DNA of 64,000 nt from Psychroflexus planctonicus (GCF_014640195.1 NZ_BMGM01000001.1:372001-436000), one strand, 5' to 3'; shown: positions 46,178 to 54,069, counted from the stretch's first letter. The notes: generated from the sequence alone by a model not told the origin. A program made the numbers and translations.

Positions 46178-47007
46178 GTTCTTCCACTTTTATATAAACC
46201 GAGTGTTTGTATTACTTCTGTTGAAGCATTGAGTACTCGAATTAATTTTTTATAATCACGTATGTGTTTGAATCGTACATCTACAATAAATGCATAATTC
46301 CATTGTTTATGGGCAATAGGTATACTTTGAATTTTAGTGAGATTCATACCTAACTCACTCATTGTGGTTAATAGGTTTGCTAAGTTTCCTTGTTCATGTT
46401 TCAATTCAAAATGCAAGGTGGCTTTGTTAGCATCTTGGTTTTCAGTTTGGGTTGGTTTTTTCAATAAAACAAAACGGGTTTCGTTGGTGTTAGTATCTTG
46501 AACATTAGGCTGAATTACTTCTAAGCCAAACAATTCAGCTGTGCCGTTTGGTACCAAAGCAGCGAGATTTTTTTGCTGATTTTTTGCAATTAGTTTAGCA
46601 GGTAAAGCAGTGTCTACATCTTCAATTAATTTAATGTGTGGATGTTTACTGAAAAAATTTCCACATTGATGCAATGCCATTTGATGCGATTTTACTTGGG
46701 TAATATCATTCAAACTTTGGTTTGGCAATGCCACTAAGTTGTGACTAATATTCAAATAAAATTCTTGTGTAATTTGCAGATTCGCATCAATTAGTAAACG
46801 GTAATTGGGTAAAATACTGCCAGCAATCGAATTTTCAATAGCCATTAAAGAAGCCTCAACTTGGTTATTCACCAGAGCATATACAACTTCTCTAAAAGTA
46901 GCGCAAGCTTTAATTTGAGTTTCAGCTTCAAAATAATCACGAATCACTTTATGGTGATTAGATCCTTCTATTCCTTGTATAGCAATTTTTAGATTCTGCA
47001 TGGGCAT
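46174..47007 (-). CDS. pheA: Prephenate dehydratase
   Basis: A 277-residue enzyme converting prephenate to phenylpyruvate. The periplasmic-binding-like catalytic domain has IAIQGIEGSNHHKV, MAIENSIAGSI (the ENS motif) and NETRFVLLKK with the catalytic TRF. A C-terminal ACT domain follows with ELKHEQGNLANLLTTMSELGMNLTKIQSIPI, probably for Phe feedback. It is the first gene of the operon; the intrinsic terminator ends at its start codon. A second in-frame ATG lies two codons later (47001). Confidence 0.95.
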   Translation of the reverse strand: MPMQNLKIAIQGIEGSNHHKVIRDYFEAETQIKACATFREVVYALVNNQVEASLMAIENSIAGSILPNYRLLIDANLQITQEFYLNISHNLVALPNQSLNDITQVKSHQMALHQCGNFFSKHPHIKLIEDVDTALPAKLIAKNQQKNLAALVPNGTAELFGLEVIQPNVQDTNTNETRFVLLKKPTQTENQDANKATLHFELKHEQGNLANLLTTMSELGMNLTKIQSIPIAHKQWNYAFIVDVRFKHIRDYKKLIRVLNASTEVIQTLGLYKSGRT

Positions 47008-47033
47008 AAAAAAAGCCCCAAAAATGGGGCTTT
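47008..47033 (-). terminator. Attenuator terminator immediately before pheA
   Basis: On the minus strand GCCCCA-UUUU-UGGGGC, extended by AAA/UUU, is followed by seven U residues that run directly into the pheA ATG. Terminating here would switch off the whole Phe/Tyr operon. The CCCC arm can alternatively pair with a GGGGG run at 47065-47069 inside the leader peptide gene. Confidence 0.85.
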
Positions 47034-47056
47034 CATAAATTTATGTTCGTATTTAT

Positions 47057-47125
47057 TTAGAACACCCCCGTTTCGCTTAAAAAAGCAAAATAAAAGTAGT
47101 TCCAAAAATAAACTTTATTCAACAT
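47057..47125 (-). CDS. Aromatic-rich leader peptide of the Phe/Tyr operon (pheL-like)
   Basis: A 22-residue frame with an ATG start and TAA stop. Residues 5-15 read VYFWNYFYFAF; in total it has three Tyr, five Phe and one Trp codon. An 8-bp hairpin with a UUUU loop (47071-47090) lies within the codons after the aromatic run. GGGGG (47065-47069) near the stop can form an antiterminator with the CCCC arm of the downstream terminator. This is the classical layout of ribosome-mediated attenuation, sensing charged tRNA-Phe and tRNA-Tyr. The gene is too short for usual annotation. Confidence 0.82.
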   Translation of the reverse strand: MLNKVYFWNYFYFAFLSETGVF

Positions 47126-47181
47126 GGTTGTTTAATATGCTGCTAATGTAATAGAAAGATTTTAATGGCGAAATTTTTTAT

Positions 47182-47217
47182 AAAAAAAAAGCCCCAAAAT
47201 CTTTCGATTTTAGGACT
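47182..47217 (-). terminator. Strong intrinsic terminator upstream of the pheA leader peptide
   Basis: A perfect 12-bp stem (two U-G pairs) with a GAAA tetraloop is followed by nine U residues, read on the minus strand. It lies 164 nt after rimM's stop and about 55 nt beyond a good promoter, so it ends either the rpsP-rimM transcript or a short separate RNA. Confidence 0.85.
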
Positions 47218-47277
47218 TTTCATCCACAACATTGATTAGTTAATCCAAGTAATTATGAAAAACACCCTTTATTAGTC

Positions 47278-47311
47278 CAAAAATAGGAATAATTAAAGTT
47301 CGGTATTCAAA
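47278..47311 (-). promoter_or_regulatory. Putative promoter (TTTG-N22-TATTTTTG) after rimM
   Basis: Both boxes match the Bacteroidetes consensus exactly on the minus strand, with 22-nt spacing. Transcription would start near 47271 and meet the terminator at 47217-47182 before the pheA leader. A weaker candidate, TTTC-N19-TACATTAG, lies between that terminator and the leader peptide. Confidence 0.5.
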
Positions 47312-47380
47312 CAATTTATGAAATGCCTTAAATACTATTTGAAATGTAGTATTTGGTTTATAAATGTACTTTTTAGGGTT

Positions 47381-47911
47381 TTATTCCAAGTACATTTCAA
47401 TTAAGCCTTCTGGAGTCTGAAAGTAAAAGCTTTGGTTAGATTTATCTATTTTTTGAATTAACGAATCGTTTACAGGAATTAAAATTTCCTTTCCATTTTT
47501 GTGTTCAATTTCAAATAAAGCTTGCGGTGTAGTATCGTTTACTCCTGTAATTTTACCAATTTCACCAAACTTTTCATCAAAAGCGGTAAAACCGATTATT
47601 TCGTGATAATAAAATTGGTCTTCTGCTAATTGGGGTAATTGTTTTAAAGGAAGGAAAACAGAAAGCCCAACAAGTTCGTCGGCATCTTCTTCGCTATTTA
47701 CGTCTTCTAGTTGTACGCGGAGTAAGCTTGATTTATGAAGGCTGGATTCTTCAATAAAAAACGGAATCAATTTTCGGTTTAATTCCACCAAAATTGATTC
47801 CGTTGTAAGGTAAGATTCGGGTTCGTCTGTATCTAATTTAATTAGCAACTCGCCCTTAAAGCTGTATTTACTAACGATTTTCCCGAGATAAAAACATTCA
47901 TCTTTGGTCAT
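47381..47911 (-). CDS. rimM: 16S rRNA processing protein RimM
   Basis: A 176-residue ribosome assembly factor that binds uS19 and helps mature the 30S head. It has an N-terminal RimM beta-barrel (YLGKIVSKYSFKGELLIKLDTDEP) and a C-terminal PRC-type barrel (YYHEIIGFTAFDEKFGEIGKITGV, EILIPVNDSLIQKID). It lies 12 bp after rpsP, the common pairing. Confidence 0.96.
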   Translation of the reverse strand: MTKDECFYLGKIVSKYSFKGELLIKLDTDEPESYLTTESILVELNRKLIPFFIEESSLHKSSLLRVQLEDVNSEEDADELVGLSVFLPLKQLPQLAEDQFYYHEIIGFTAFDEKFGEIGKITGVNDTTPQALFEIEHKNGKEILIPVNDSLIQKIDKSNQSFYFQTPEGLIEMYLE

Positions 47912-47923
47912 CGTATTGCGTAA

Positions 47924-48499
47924 TTAAGCCTTTTTTTCTTCGCTGTTTTCTTCAGCAGTTGGTTCTTCTGCTTTTTCAGCTTCTTCTGCTTCCGCTTTAG
48001 CTTTAGCTTCGTCTTCAGCAGCTTTTGCGGCTGCAGCAGCTTCTTCTTCAACAGCTTTTGCTTCCGCTTCACGCTTAGCGTTTTTCTCTTTTTCTACTTC
48101 TAAAGCTTTTTGTTTAGCATCTGCAGCAGATTGGCTAACTTCTTGACTTTTAGCAAAAACTTTGTCTTCTTTTTCCTTCAACCAAGCTTCCATTTTTTCA
48201 TGGGCTTGCTCTTCGGTAAGTGCGCCTTTATCTACACCTGCTAACAAGTGTTTTTTAAGCATCGCACCTTTGTAAGAGAGAATTCTACGAGCAGTGTCTG
48301 TTGGTTGAGCTCCATTACGAAGCCATTTTACAGATGCATCTACGTTTAATTCTACAGTTGCAGGATTGGTAGTTGGATTGTAAATTCCTAATTTTTCTAA
48401 AAATTTACCGTCTCTTTTTGCACGCGCATCGGCTGCTACTACCCAGAAAAAAGGTTTTCCTTTTTTTCCGTGTCTTTGTAATCTTATTTTTACTGGCAT
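47924..48499 (-). CDS. rpsP: 30S ribosomal protein bS16 with a long acidic/alanine-rich tail
   Basis: The conserved bS16 core (VKIRLQRHGKKGKPFFWVVAADARAKRDGKFLEKLGIYNP) occupies about the first 85 residues. The remaining roughly 100 residues form a low-complexity Ala/Glu/Lys helix-rich extension that is typical of Bacteroidetes S16 and absent in Proteobacteria. A TATCTTTG box on the minus strand at 48556-48563 is the probable promoter. It is co-transcribed with rimM. Confidence 0.97.
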   Translation of the reverse strand: MPVKIRLQRHGKKGKPFFWVVAADARAKRDGKFLEKLGIYNPTTNPATVELNVDASVKWLRNGAQPTDTARRILSYKGAMLKKHLLAGVDKGALTEEQAHEKMEAWLKEKEDKVFAKSQEVSQSAADAKQKALEVEKEKNAKREAEAKAVEEEAAAAAKAAEDEAKAKAEAEEAEKAEEPTAEENSEEKKA

Positions 48500-48555
48500 A
48501 AAAATTAAATTTTGGAGTTCTCGACCCCGGTTATTAATGTTGTTAAAATCGAGCG

Positions 48556-48563
48556 CAAAGATA
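48556..48563 (-). promoter_or_regulatory. Putative -7 box (TATCTTTG) for rpsP-rimM
   Basis: An exact TAnnTTTG match lies 56 nt upstream of the rpsP ATG. The -33 element is poor (TTAG at 23 nt). Confidence 0.4.
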
Positions 48564-48590
48564 CACTTATTATTTTAGGTTTGAGACTAA

Positions 48591-48618
48591 TTGAATTGAA
48601 TTTTTTATTTTACATTTG
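48591..48618 (+). promoter_or_regulatory. Putative promoter (TTG-N17-TACATTTG) for the DUF6252-like lipoprotein
   Basis: An exact -7 box (48611-48618) lies 23 nt before the ATG, with a partial -33 TTG 17 nt upstream. Confidence 0.4.
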
Positions 48619-48641
48619 CTAATTAATATATTGAAAATACT

Positions 48642-49445
48642 ATGCGAAAAATATTCTTTTTAGCCCTTATTTCTATAGCATTTACAGCTTGTGAAGATGT
48701 TGTTGAACCAAGCTCTATTATACAAGGTGAAGTTGATCAAAGCTTATTTAGATCTAATGCTGAAGCTGCTTTTAACAATGAAGGAGAACTTATTATACAA
48801 GGCTCTAATATAGATGTAGTTACACTTAGAGTGAACTCTAATACAGTTGGAATGTATGAAATTTCACCAAATTCTGGAAACGCTGCAACTTATGTAAGGG
48901 ATGGAAGTTCTTATATTACCAATGGACCTAACACGGGTGGAATGATAGAAATTGAAGAAATTAACGAGCAATTTGTTACAGGCAATTTTTTCTTTGAAGC
49001 AAGACGTAATGGAGTTGGAGAAAAACTTAACTTTTCTAAAGGAGTGTTTTATCAAGTTCCATTTAATAATGCTGAAGACCCAGAAGATATTGATGATGAA
49101 GAAGAAGATTTGATGAATGCCAATGTGAATGGCGCTAATTTTAATTCGTTTTCGACTAATTCAGAAGTTTCAGGTGACATTTTTTCAATTATAACCGTCA
49201 ACTTAAATGGAGAAAGTATTATTTTATTTTTTCCTTTTCCTGTAGATACAGGTAACTATGAAATTGGCACAGACGAAGGCTTTAGCGCAAATTATTCTTA
49301 CGGAGAAACTTCTGAAACAGCACAGTCTGGAAATATTGAAATTACTAACTTCAATGAAGATAATGGAACGGTTGAAGGAACTTTTTCTTTTACTACAGAA
49401 GAAGGCACGAGTGTAACCGACGGAGAATTCATCATTAACTTTTAA
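48642..49445 (+). CDS. Lipoprotein with two DUF6252-like domains
   Basis: A 267-residue lipoprotein; the signal ends AFTAC (Cys16). Two similar beta-rich halves follow. The first (about residues 30-140) contains GGMIEIEEINEQFVTGNFFFEA, and the second (about 155-267) contains NANVNGANFNSFS, GNYEIG and SGNIEITNFNEDNGTVEGTFSF. Both match the DUF6252 pattern as I remember it, and the repeat suggests an internal duplication. An acidic stretch (EDPEDIDDEEED) joins the halves. Function is unknown; the pirin gene follows after 5 bp. Confidence 0.78.
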   Translation: MRKIFFLALISIAFTACEDVVEPSSIIQGEVDQSLFRSNAEAAFNNEGELIIQGSNIDVVTLRVNSNTVGMYEISPNSGNAATYVRDGSSYITNGPNTGGMIEIEEINEQFVTGNFFFEARRNGVGEKLNFSKGVFYQVPFNNAEDPEDIDDEEEDLMNANVNGANFNSFSTNSEVSGDIFSIITVNLNGESIILFFPFPVDTGNYEIGTDEGFSANYSYGETSETAQSGNIEITNFNEDNGTVEGTFSFTTEEGTSVTDGEFIINF

Positions 49446-49450
49446 TATAT

Positions 49451-50473
49451 ATGGCTAAAGTACTCAAGATAAGAGAACTTGGGTTTTATTGGGAAACTTT
49501 AGATCCATTTTTATTTTGTGCTTATCATCAAGACAATTTCCCCAAAGGAAATGAAAATTTAGGTCCAGACGCTGAGTTTTTAAAAGGAAGGATAACCGGA
49601 AACGATTTTACCAAAAAAGACGAATTTAGGATGTATCATGGTCAAAAAGTACCTGGTTTTCCTGGGCATCCACATGCTGGTTTTGAAACGGTTACTTTAG
49701 TAGAAAAAGGTTTCGCAGATCACTCTGATTCACTTGGCGCCAAAGGAAGATTTGGCAACGGAGACGTACAATGGATGACAGCTGGAAAAGGCATTTTGCA
49801 TTCGGAAATGTTTCCACTTGTGCATCAAGACCAACCCAATCCGTTAGTACTTTTTCAATTGTGGTTAAATTTACCTTCGCGTTCAAAAAAAGTAGAACCA
49901 CATTTTAAAATGTTTTGGAATGAAGACATTCCCGTTGAGCACATCCAAGACGAAAATGCTAATAAAATACAAATTAAATTAATAGCAGGTAAGCTCTGTA
50001 AAAACAAAGCCCTTGCTCCTACACCAGATTCTTTTGCTGCAAAAGCTGAAAATCATTTGCAAATTTGGCGAATTAGCATGGAAGCCAATGCCAAATGGAA
50101 ACTTCCAGCATCGAGTGCTAGCACCAATAAAATGTTGTTTTTTTATAGTGGAAGCGAAATTGAAGTAGATGGATTTAGTATTGAAGCTGGACATTCGCTT
50201 ACCTTAAATCCTGCCGAAGAAGTAGAAATTAACAACGGAAACGAAGCTGCAGAATTCTTGTTTTTAGAAGGCATGCCTATCAACGAACCCGTTGTACAGC
50301 AAGGTCCGTTTGTAGCCAATTCCAGAAACGAAATGATGGAAGTAATCAACACCTATCAACAAACTCAATTTGGCGGCTGGCCGTTTGATGAGTACGAAAA
50401 AGTGCATGCCAAAGATGCGGGTCGTTTTGCGCAACACGCTGATGGAAAAATGGAATATCCACCAGCTAAATAA
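49451..50473 (+). CDS. Pirin family protein
   Basis: A bicupin protein of 340 residues. The N-terminal cupin has the metal-binding HPHAGFETVTLV and AGKGILHSEM motifs, so the iron site looks intact. The C-terminal cupin is present, and the tail extends about 50 residues beyond usual pirins. Pirins act as redox-sensitive regulators or quercetin dioxygenases; which applies here is unknown. The gene lies 5 bp after the lipoprotein gene. Confidence 0.92.
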   Translation: MAKVLKIRELGFYWETLDPFLFCAYHQDNFPKGNENLGPDAEFLKGRITGNDFTKKDEFRMYHGQKVPGFPGHPHAGFETVTLVEKGFADHSDSLGAKGRFGNGDVQWMTAGKGILHSEMFPLVHQDQPNPLVLFQLWLNLPSRSKKVEPHFKMFWNEDIPVEHIQDENANKIQIKLIAGKLCKNKALAPTPDSFAAKAENHLQIWRISMEANAKWKLPASSASTNKMLFFYSGSEIEVDGFSIEAGHSLTLNPAEEVEINNGNEAAEFLFLEGMPINEPVVQQGPFVANSRNEMMEVINTYQQTQFGGWPFDEYEKVHAKDAGRFAQHADGKMEYPPAK

Positions 50474-50566
50474 TTTTTCCCTATCCCAATTTACATTAAA
50501 ATTTTCCAAATAAGTCTCCTCTTTTTTTGGAGAATTCGTTAGCTTGTCAAACTATCAAATTAGTTC

Positions 50567-52429
50567 ATGAAAAAAGTTTTTTTACTCTTTATCAGCATAT
50601 ATCTTTTAAGTTATTTTCAAAGTTTTTCTCAAATTAGTTTTTGTCCTGGAAGTACTGGTGAAGCCATATTCGAAGAAGATTTTGGTCAAGGGCTAACCAA
50701 CGGACCACCGCTTGATGCAAGTGTAACAACCTATACGTATGTTAATCAGGCTCCAGAAGATGGACAGTATACCATTTCATCTAATTTAATGCAGTTAGGA
50801 AGCTTTCATAATACTCCTGACCATACTGGAAATACCAATGGTAAAGCCTTAATTGTGAATGCTTCTTTTGATGCTGGCTTGTTTTTTCAAATTCCCATAA
50901 ATGGTTTGTGCGAAAACAATCCATATGAGTTTTCTGCTTATTTAATTAACCTGTACAACTCTTCCAATCAAGTCTGTCCGAATGGTGGTATTCCGGTAAA
51001 TGTAAGATTTCAAATTTGGGATGAAACCGACACAAATTTACTTGCAGAAGGAAGCACTGGAGCTATTCCAGGCACTACAACTCCTATTTGGGAGCAATAT
51101 GCCGTAAATTTTGAAACGCTACCTGGGCAAACTTCTGTGATTTTAAAAATGCTGAACAATGGTGATGGCGGCTGCGGAAACGACTTAGCCATAGACGACA
51201 TTGTTTTTAGGTCATGCGGGGATTTAACTGAAATTTTTGACGATGAAAATGAAAATAGTTTCGATTTCTGTGAAAATGAAAATATTGATAATTTAAGTCT
51301 AACTGCTGAACCTGATTTCTCTGTTTACGATACGCATTTTTACCAATGGCAACAAAGTAGCGATAATATCAATTGGGACGATATTCCTGGAGAAACTTCA
51401 GAAACTATCGAATTAAATGATGTAAACGGAACTCAATTTTACAGGGTTTTGGTAGCTGAAGACCTAATAAATGTAAGCAATAGTTTGTGCAACAGTATTT
51501 CTGGTGTTTTTGAAGTTAATGAACGTGAATTTATAGCTGCAGTAAGTTTGGGCGATGTTGAAGTTTGTGAAGGTGAAGATACTTCGCTAGAAATACAAAA
51601 TAATCCTGAAATTACAATTGAATGGTACGATTCGCCTTCTGGCGGCAATTTACTCCTAGAAGACAGTTTTACTTTTGCTCCAGAATCTTCAGGAACGTAT
51701 TATGCTGAAAGCACAACAATTAATGGAGACTGTGTAAATCCAAACCGAACTCCGGTTAGTCTAGAAATTAGTTCCATTCCAGAAAACCAGCCAGAAAGTT
51801 TCAACATTTGTCCAGGAGATGAACTCAACTTAGATGCAACTTTAGAAGGAGCAACTTATCAATGGTCTACGGGAGAAACCACAGCAGAAATAAGTGTTAG
51901 CGAGTCGGGAGTTTACAGTGTACAACGTACAATTGCTGGTTGCTCTGCGACAAAAGAGTTTGAAGTTATTGTAAATGAAGCGGCTGTTGTTCAAAACATT
52001 AGAACTGTAAACAACGATATTGTAATTGATTTGGAAAATGAAGGCGATTTTTTATTTTCAGTAAACGGGCAAATTTTTCAAAGCTCTCCTATTTTTGAAG
52101 ATGTACCCGGTGGTGAGTACGACATAATTATAGATAACAACAATTGTGGAGCACAGGTTATTTCATTTATACATCTTGTAATTCCAAAGTATTTTACGCC
52201 AAACGAAGATGGTTTTAATGATGTTTTTAGAATTCCAGCGGACCGATCTTTTAATGAATTCGAAATTTATATTTTCGACCGTTTTGGCAAACTAATGATT
52301 GCAGGCAAACGAGCTCCTTTTGCTTGGGATGGCAACTACAACGGAAAAGCTTTACCTTCTCAAGACTATTGGTACAAGTTGATTATTGATGGCCAAACCA
52401 TTACGGGTCATGTTACTTTAAAGCGTTAA
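50567..52429 (+). CDS. Secreted surface protein with type B gliding/T9SS C-terminal sorting domain
   Basis: A 620-residue secreted protein with a signal peptide ending FQSFSQ, then a jelly-roll-like domain (about residues 25-220, ending LAIDDIVFRSCGD). Ig-like/adhesin segments follow, with repeated GDVEVCEGEDTSLEI and FNICPGDELNLDATLEGATYQWSTGE patterns. The CHU_C-type domain PKYFTPNEDGFNDVFRIP...WDGNYNGKALPSQDYWYKL covers the last 85 residues. The protein should leave the cell by the type IX system and act at the surface, perhaps in adhesion. Confidence 0.92.
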   Translation: MKKVFLLFISIYLLSYFQSFSQISFCPGSTGEAIFEEDFGQGLTNGPPLDASVTTYTYVNQAPEDGQYTISSNLMQLGSFHNTPDHTGNTNGKALIVNASFDAGLFFQIPINGLCENNPYEFSAYLINLYNSSNQVCPNGGIPVNVRFQIWDETDTNLLAEGSTGAIPGTTTPIWEQYAVNFETLPGQTSVILKMLNNGDGGCGNDLAIDDIVFRSCGDLTEIFDDENENSFDFCENENIDNLSLTAEPDFSVYDTHFYQWQQSSDNINWDDIPGETSETIELNDVNGTQFYRVLVAEDLINVSNSLCNSISGVFEVNEREFIAAVSLGDVEVCEGEDTSLEIQNNPEITIEWYDSPSGGNLLLEDSFTFAPESSGTYYAESTTINGDCVNPNRTPVSLEISSIPENQPESFNICPGDELNLDATLEGATYQWSTGETTAEISVSESGVYSVQRTIAGCSATKEFEVIVNEAAVVQNIRTVNNDIVIDLENEGDFLFSVNGQIFQSSPIFEDVPGGEYDIIIDNNNCGAQVISFIHLVIPKYFTPNEDGFNDVFRIPADRSFNEFEIYIFDRFGKLMIAGKRAPFAWDGNYNGKALPSQDYWYKLIIDGQTITGHVTLKR

Positions 52430-52523
52430 ATATTTTTCTGATAGCTCGGATTTGAAATCCGAGTAAACAAAACTTGGAAAATCTGATAATTCGGGAAGTT
52501 TTAGGTTTGCAGGTAAATTTATT
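52430..52523. repeat. Intergenic region with first copy of the CTCGGATTTGAAATCCGAG palindrome
   Basis: The palindrome is at 52445-52463 (9-bp arms, 1-nt centre), within about 38 bp (52437-52474) that recur at 52649 and, in shorter form, at 53623. There is no gene. Confidence 0.7.
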
Positions 52524-52683
52524 CGATTTCAAATTAATGTGATAAATACATCACTCAAATTTTGTTCAATTGTTATAATTAATGACATCATTTAGTTCTT
52601 AATTTTATGTCACTAATGCACGAATAACCCGAGGAAACACAATTATAATCTGATAGCTCGGATTTGAAATCCGAGTAAACAAA
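52524..52683 (+). repeat. 160-bp direct repeat flanking the toxin-antitoxin module, left copy
   Basis: Matches 53498-53657 over all 160 positions without gaps. I count four mismatches. It ends with the CTCGGATTTGAAATCCGAG palindrome (52657-52675). The two copies enclose the promoter, toxin and antitoxin genes. Confidence 0.92.
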
Positions 52684-52733
52684 ACTTGAAAAACCGAGTT
52701 GTGTGTAATGCAAAAATCCGTTTTCAGATTAAA

Positions 52734-52765
52734 TTTGTTTACTGAAAAGGAAACATCTATCTTTG
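52734..52765 (+). promoter_or_regulatory. Consensus promoter of the toxin-antitoxin operon
   Basis: TTTG-N20-TATCTTTG is a perfect match to the Bacteroidetes promoter, with the toxin ATG 19 nt downstream. It is probably autoregulated by the HTH antitoxin. Confidence 0.7.
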
Positions 52766-52783
52766 TAGCAAACTTATATCTGA

Positions 52784-53131
52784 ATGGCAGGAAAATTCAA
52801 AGTTGAGTTTTTAAAAGAAGTTTTTGAATTTCTAGATGGAATTGACATTAAAGCTCGGAATAAAATCCTTTTTAATATTGATAAAGCGAAAGTTAAAAAT
52901 GACAATACTCTTTTTAAAAAACTGACTTCGGATATTTGGGAATTTCGGACTTTGTTCAACAAAAAGCAATATCGACTTTTTGCATTTTGGGACAAGACCG
53001 ACAATAAAGTGACTATAGTAATCGCTACTCACGGAATTGTCAAAAAAACGCAGAAAACACCAAAAAAAGAAATTGACAAAGCGACCGAATTAATGAACAA
53101 GTATTTTGAATCTAAAAATAAAAAACGATGA
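52784..53131 (+). CDS. RelE/HigB-type toxin (Gp49-like family)
   Basis: A 115-residue basic protein with the RelE-superfamily pattern: an N-terminal helix (FLKEVFEFLDGIDIKARNKILFNID), then strands DIWEFRTLFNKKQYRLFAFWDK and KVTIVIATHGIVKKTQKTP. The WEFRT...YRLFAFWD segment and the HGIVKKTQKTP motif are typical of the HigB/Gp49 group, ribosome-dependent mRNA interferases. The gene overlaps the antitoxin gene by 4 bp. The toxin-first order is the HigBA arrangement. Confidence 0.9.
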   Translation: MAGKFKVEFLKEVFEFLDGIDIKARNKILFNIDKAKVKNDNTLFKKLTSDIWEFRTLFNKKQYRLFAFWDKTDNKVTIVIATHGIVKKTQKTPKKEIDKATELMNKYFESKNKKR

Positions 53132-53442
53132 AAACATATTCATTTGACGAAGTAAAGGACAAATACATCGGAAAAAAAGGAACAGCAGAAAGGGATGCTT
53201 ATGAAAATGAATTGCGACTTGACTTAATTGGTGAAGCAATCAAACAAGCTCGAAAAGAGAGAAAATTGACACAAACCCAGCTCGGAGAATTAATCGGTGT
53301 AAAAAAAGCGCAAATTTCTAAAATCGAAAATAACTTGACCGATGCACGATTTGAGACAATTTTAAAAGTTTTTAGAGCATTGAATGCAAAAATCAACTTT
53401 AACGTGGAACTTCTGAATCAAAACATGAATGTAGCAAACTGA
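53128..53442 (+). CDS. HigA-type antitoxin with XRE helix-turn-helix
   Basis: A 104-residue protein. The N-terminal 30 residues resemble a toxin-binding arm (YSFDEVKDKYIGKKG). The rest is an XRE HTH (IGEAIKQARKERKLTQTQLGELIGVKKAQISKIENN) with a C-terminal helix. It should neutralise the upstream toxin and repress the shared promoter at 52734. It is encoded in the same operon with a 4-bp overlap. Confidence 0.92.
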   Translation: MKTYSFDEVKDKYIGKKGTAERDAYENELRLDLIGEAIKQARKERKLTQTQLGELIGVKKAQISKIENNLTDARFETILKVFRALNAKINFNVELLNQNMNVAN

Positions 53443-53497
53443 AAAAAGCACTATACACAAAACAGTCTTTGTGATAGTTAGCTTTGTAATGCTCATA

Positions 53498-53657
53498 CGA
53501 TTTCAAATTAATGTGATAAATACATCATTCAAATTATGTTCAATTGTTATAATTAATGACATCATTTAGTTCTTAATTTTATGTCACTAATGCACGAATA
53601 ACCCGAGTAAACACAATTATAATCTGATCGCTCGGATTTGAAATCCGAGTAAACAAA
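53498..53657 (+). repeat. 160-bp direct repeat flanking the toxin-antitoxin module, right copy
   Basis: The partner of 52524-52683, in the same orientation and of the same length. It contains the third palindrome at 53631-53649. Only 55 bp separate it from the antitoxin stop. Confidence 0.92.
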
Positions 53658-53703
53658 GGCTAAAAGCTTAATTCAAAAATTTCCAAATGTATTTTCTTTA
53701 ATC

Positions 53704-54069
53704 CTAAATTTTATTGGGCTTTTTAAGGGTAAATTCATTCTCAATATTACCTGTATTTAAGGTTGTTTTGGGTTCAAACATCAAGACTTTAGCTTCACCT
53801 ACACCAATGGGTTTATGTGGAGTTCCTTTGGGAATAATAAGCATTTCGCCTGCATTGAGCCTTAAGGTTTTATGCTCAAGTTCTATTTTAATTTGGCCTT
53901 CGATAACTAAAAATAGTTCATCTTCCTGTTCGTGTTGGTGCATGATAAATTCATCTTTGAATTTGGCTATTTTAACCTGTTGGCCGTTGAGTTCACCGAT
54001 AATTTTAGGACTCCAGAATTCTGAAAATGAATTGAATTTTTCTTTGAGATTAATGGGTTGTATGTCCAT
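53704..54069 (-). CDS. Small cupin-domain protein
   Basis: A single-domain cupin of 121 residues. Motif 1 is MHQHEQEDELFLVIEGQIKIEL, with the His-x-His and Glu metal ligands, and motif 2 is GEMLIIPKGTPHKP. It may be a metal-dependent enzyme or a sugar- or phenolic-binding protein; no specificity can be read from sequence. It is a single gene between the right repeat and the divergent Gre-like gene. Confidence 0.88.
   Translation of the reverse strand: MDIQPINLKEKFNSFSEFWSPKIIGELNGQQVKIAKFKDEFIMHQHEQEDELFLVIEGQIKIELEHKTLRLNAGEMLIIPKGTPHKPIGVGEAKVLMFEPKTTLNTGNIENEFTLKKPNKI

Noticed and set aside
52524-53657. Could the repeated units around the toxin-antitoxin genes be a CRISPR array?
   Set aside because: There are only two long repeats of 160 bp with genes between them; no short regularly spaced repeats and no cas genes.
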